Source of the DNA: a virus
Virus record (IMG/VR): IMGVR_UViG_3300020185_002501
Span: 1-48,300 of that record
Strand: one strand, 5' to 3'
Length of the DNA: 48,300 nt
The translations under genes were made by a program, and so were the position numbers. The notes under the pieces are model-generated. The model saw nothing but the letters and a program-made list of their open reading frames with translations, had not been told where the DNA came from and did not search any database. This document shows positions 46,239 to 48,300 of the stretch, in pieces; the first letter of the stretch is position 1, and every line of letters begins with the position of its first letter.

Positions 46239-47332
46239 TTAATTACGTTTTTACAAGCGAATCGGTAAGCGACGGCCACCCAGATAAAATTGCTGATCAA
46301 ATTAGTGATGCACTAGTAGACGCAGGATTAGCATACGCTGACCCATCAACACGAGTAGCAATTGAAACGTTAGTAAGTACTAACTTAGTCATGGTTGCCG
46401 GAGAAGTAAAGAACTTTTACGTAGACGGTGAAACGATTAATGACATTATACGCAGCAAAGTTCGAGACATTGGCTACGAACAAGACGGGTTCCATTGGGA
46501 TAAACTTCAAATTTTTAACCGTATACACAACCAAAGCGCAGATATTGCACTAGGCACTGATAACTTTGGTGCAGGTGATCAAGGCATTATGTTTGGTTAT
46601 GCTTGTAATCACACACCTGGTATGATGCCGGCGCCTATTCACTACAGCCATACTATTCTTAAAGAACTTAAAGAACTGCGTAAAGTAAACAGTGTGCTAG
46701 GACCTGATGCTAAGTCACAAATAAGTATAGAATACGAAGGTGCCAGGAATGAAGGTATTGTCAAGCGTGTTGACCAAGTTGTTATCAGTACACAGCATGC
46801 AGAAGGTGAAATTGAAGCAGCTAGAGCGCTAGCAAAGCAAGCAGCTCACACTGTATTAGGAGATTTAATTGATGAAGATACTGTATTTTATCTTAATCCC
46901 ACTGGGAATTTTGTTATTGGTGGGCCTGATGGTGATGCTGGTGTTACTGGACGTAAGATTATCGTTGATACTTATGGCGGTTTTGCCCCCCATGGTGGCG
47001 GCGCTTTTAGTGGCAAAGATCCCACAAAAGTTGATAGGAGTGCTGCATACATGGCTAGGTGGCTTGCCAAAAATGTAGTAGCAGATGAAATGGCAGACTG
47101 GTGCAATATTCAGTTATCATATGCTATTGGCGTTAAGCAACCTACAAGTATCTATGTTGAATCAAATGGGCACAATCGCAGTATTGAACGCTTTATACGA
47201 AACGAGATTGATTTAAGTCCAAAAGGAATCATTGACAAATTTGATTTGCTCAATTACACTAATTACAGTGAAAATTGTGTATACGGACACTTTGGAGATA
47301 AAGATGTACCTTGGGAAAAGATTGGTTGGTAA
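46235..47332 (+). CDS. metK: S-adenosylmethionine synthetase
   Basis: A 365-residue methionine adenosyltransferase, slightly short of the 384 of E. coli. N-terminal VFTSESVSDGHPDKIADQIS has the H15-P-D-K active-site motif; GAGDQGIMFGYA (near 112) is the first family signature; GGPDGDAGVTGRKIIVDTYG with the following GGGAFSGKDPTKVDRSAAYM is the second and binds ATP and triphosphate. All are intact, so it should be active: ATP plus methionine plus water to S-adenosylmethionine, phosphate and diphosphate. It starts inside the 40-residue ORF without a good ribosome-binding site, so it depends on coupling. In this operon it would supply the cosubstrate for eight radical-SAM proteins. Phages carrying metK are uncommon. 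Confidence 0.95.
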   Translation: MINYVFTSESVSDGHPDKIADQISDALVDAGLAYADPSTRVAIETLVSTNLVMVAGEVKNFYVDGETINDIIRSKVRDIGYEQDGFHWDKLQIFNRIHNQSADIALGTDNFGAGDQGIMFGYACNHTPGMMPAPIHYSHTILKELKELRKVNSVLGPDAKSQISIEYEGARNEGIVKRVDQVVISTQHAEGEIEAARALAKQAAHTVLGDLIDEDTVFYLNPTGNFVIGGPDGDAGVTGRKIIVDTYGGFAPHGGGAFSGKDPTKVDRSAAYMARWLAKNVVADEMADWCNIQLSYAIGVKQPTSIYVESNGHNRSIERFIRNEIDLSPKGIIDKFDLLNYTNYSENCVYGHFGDKDVPWEKIGW

Positions 47333-47337
47333 ACACA

Positions 47338-48300
47338 GTGGTTAAGAAAGTACTAGGAGTTAGTGCTGGGTTTCACGATGCAGCACTAACTGTATTACAC
47401 AATGATGAAGTTGTGTTTGCTGGACACAGTGAACGCTACAGTAAAAAGAAAAACGATAGCAATATCTGTACTGCACTTGAAAAGGCAGCACTAGAACACG
47501 GCCCATTTAATGAAATTGTGTATTACGAAAAACCGTGGAAGCGTCAACTACGTAAATTACGCAGCGGCGAGCCATGGGGCGGAAACTGGCGTTTGCGTAC
47601 AGAATTAAATTCTGCAATTCCGTTGATAATAGAAGAGCATGCTGATATATCTTATAAGATATCTAGTGTCGGGCATCACATGAGTCATGCCGCTGCTGGA
47701 TTTCAAACATCACCGTTTGACAGTGCTGCTGTTGTTGTCATTGATGCCATCGGCGAAATGGATACTATTAGTATCTACCAAGCTAGTTATAATGATACTG
47801 CAGGGTATTCTGGGGCTAAGAAGCATAGACAAGCCCGCTACAAGCGAGTATATTGTAAAAAGTATCCTAACAGCATTGGCATGTACTACAGTGCTGTTAC
47901 ACAGCGTGTGGGCTTGCAGCCAATGGATGAAGAATACATTACAATGGGCATGGCAGCATATGGTGATGCAAGCAAAGCATATGATACACTGTATGACAAT
48001 TTAATTCACGACAATGGCTTGGCAACATTTAAAAGAAACTTGCATATTGGTATGCAAGATCTAGAGTTCGACAACAGTGTCACTGAGATGGACATTGCAG
48101 CCGCAGGGCAGCAACTTTGTGAAGAGTTGATTATGCAAGTGATGCACAAGGCTAAAGAATTAACAAGTTCGAGCAATCTTGTTTATATGGGCGGTGTTGC
48201 ACTTAATTGCGTAGCAAACAGCAAGTTGGGTGATATTTTTGACAACATATGGATCATGCCCAACCCGGGAGATGCAGGTAGTAGTTTAGGTGCTGCGGCA
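47338..48300 (+). CDS. Carbamoyltransferase, NodU/CmcH family (3' partial)
   Basis: The first 321 residues of a carbamoyltransferase that runs past the window. N-terminal VLGVSAGFHDAALTVLHNDE and GHSERYSKKK, then SVGHHMSHAAAGF, VVVIDAIGEMDTISIYQ, and VYMGGVALNCVANSKL to GDAGSSLGAA are family hallmarks: a Kae1-like domain that makes carbamoyladenylate from carbamoyl phosphate and ATP and passes carbamate to a hydroxyl or amino group. Start is uncertain: GTG 47338 (used here) or TTG 47326, overlapping metK by 7 bases. The acceptor, in known members, is a sugar or antibiotic. The rest of the domain lies outside the window. Confidence 0.8.
   Translation, partial: MVKKVLGVSAGFHDAALTVLHNDEVVFAGHSERYSKKKNDSNICTALEKAALEHGPFNEIVYYEKPWKRQLRKLRSGEPWGGNWRLRTELNSAIPLIIEEHADISYKISSVGHHMSHAAAGFQTSPFDSAAVVVIDAIGEMDTISIYQASYNDTAGYSGAKKHRQARYKRVYCKKYPNSIGMYYSAVTQRVGLQPMDEEYITMGMAAYGDASKAYDTLYDNLIHDNGLATFKRNLHIGMQDLEFDNSVTEMDIAAAGQQLCEELIMQVMHKAKELTSSSNLVYMGGVALNCVANSKLGDIFDNIWIMPNPGDAGSSLGAAA

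Noticed and set aside
1-48300. tRNA genes, CRISPR arrays, insertion sequences, attachment sites
   Set aside because: The gaps are short and contain no cloverleaf, spaced repeats, transposase or integrase; nothing could be supported.

Overview
The window is part of the genome of a T4-type contractile-tailed bacteriophage (myovirus), probably marine. Everything is on the + strand, genes are packed end to start, base composition is AT-rich, and I found no tRNA, CRISPR, insertion sequence or integrase. The phage assignment rests on a recognisable baseplate gene order (gp53-like, gp5-like, gp25-like, gp6-like, then a giant structural protein) and on repeated TAAATAC motifs between genes that resemble the T4 gp55-type late promoter TATAAATA. 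The host cannot be named from the sequence; the gene content reminds me of pelagiphages and cyanophage relatives.

Layout. 1-11004: baseplate module (an SLT-type transglycosylase domain fused to a tube-cap-like domain, gp53-like, a putative hub protein, a gp5-like OB-fold/beta-helix spike, gp25-like, gp6-like). 11008-24558: one 4516-residue structural protein filling 28% of the window, with a beta-propeller-like FG-GAP region and many small beta modules. 24579-27956: three further virion or fibre proteins. 27988-31504: small phage proteins and three glycosyltransferase-like genes. 31506-48300: an unusual metabolic block. No stretch over 300 bases lacks a gene; the longest gap is 26867-27038 (172 bases).

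The metabolic block is the most striking part. It has eight radical-SAM proteins in about 12 kb: seven with an N-terminal four-cysteine (twitch-like) site and one with a B12-binding-type N-terminus. From 35005 to the window end at least 14 genes overlap or nearly touch in an unbroken chain, behind a good sigma70-like promoter. The same chain encodes S-adenosylmethionine synthetase (metK), which makes the radical-SAM cosubstrate, and a 5'-methylthioadenosine/SAH-type nucleosidase, which could remove the by-product 5'-deoxyadenosine. It also holds a cytidylyltransferase, a 2-oxoglutarate/Fe(II)-oxygenase-like protein, a PLP aminotransferase-like protein, two proteins of unknown function (a 353-residue one and a 40-residue basic one) and a NodU/CmcH-type carbamoyltransferase cut by the window end. 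I read this as a self-supplied phage biosynthetic pathway. The product is unknown; a modified sugar or glycan, a modified nucleotide or a modified peptide are all possible.
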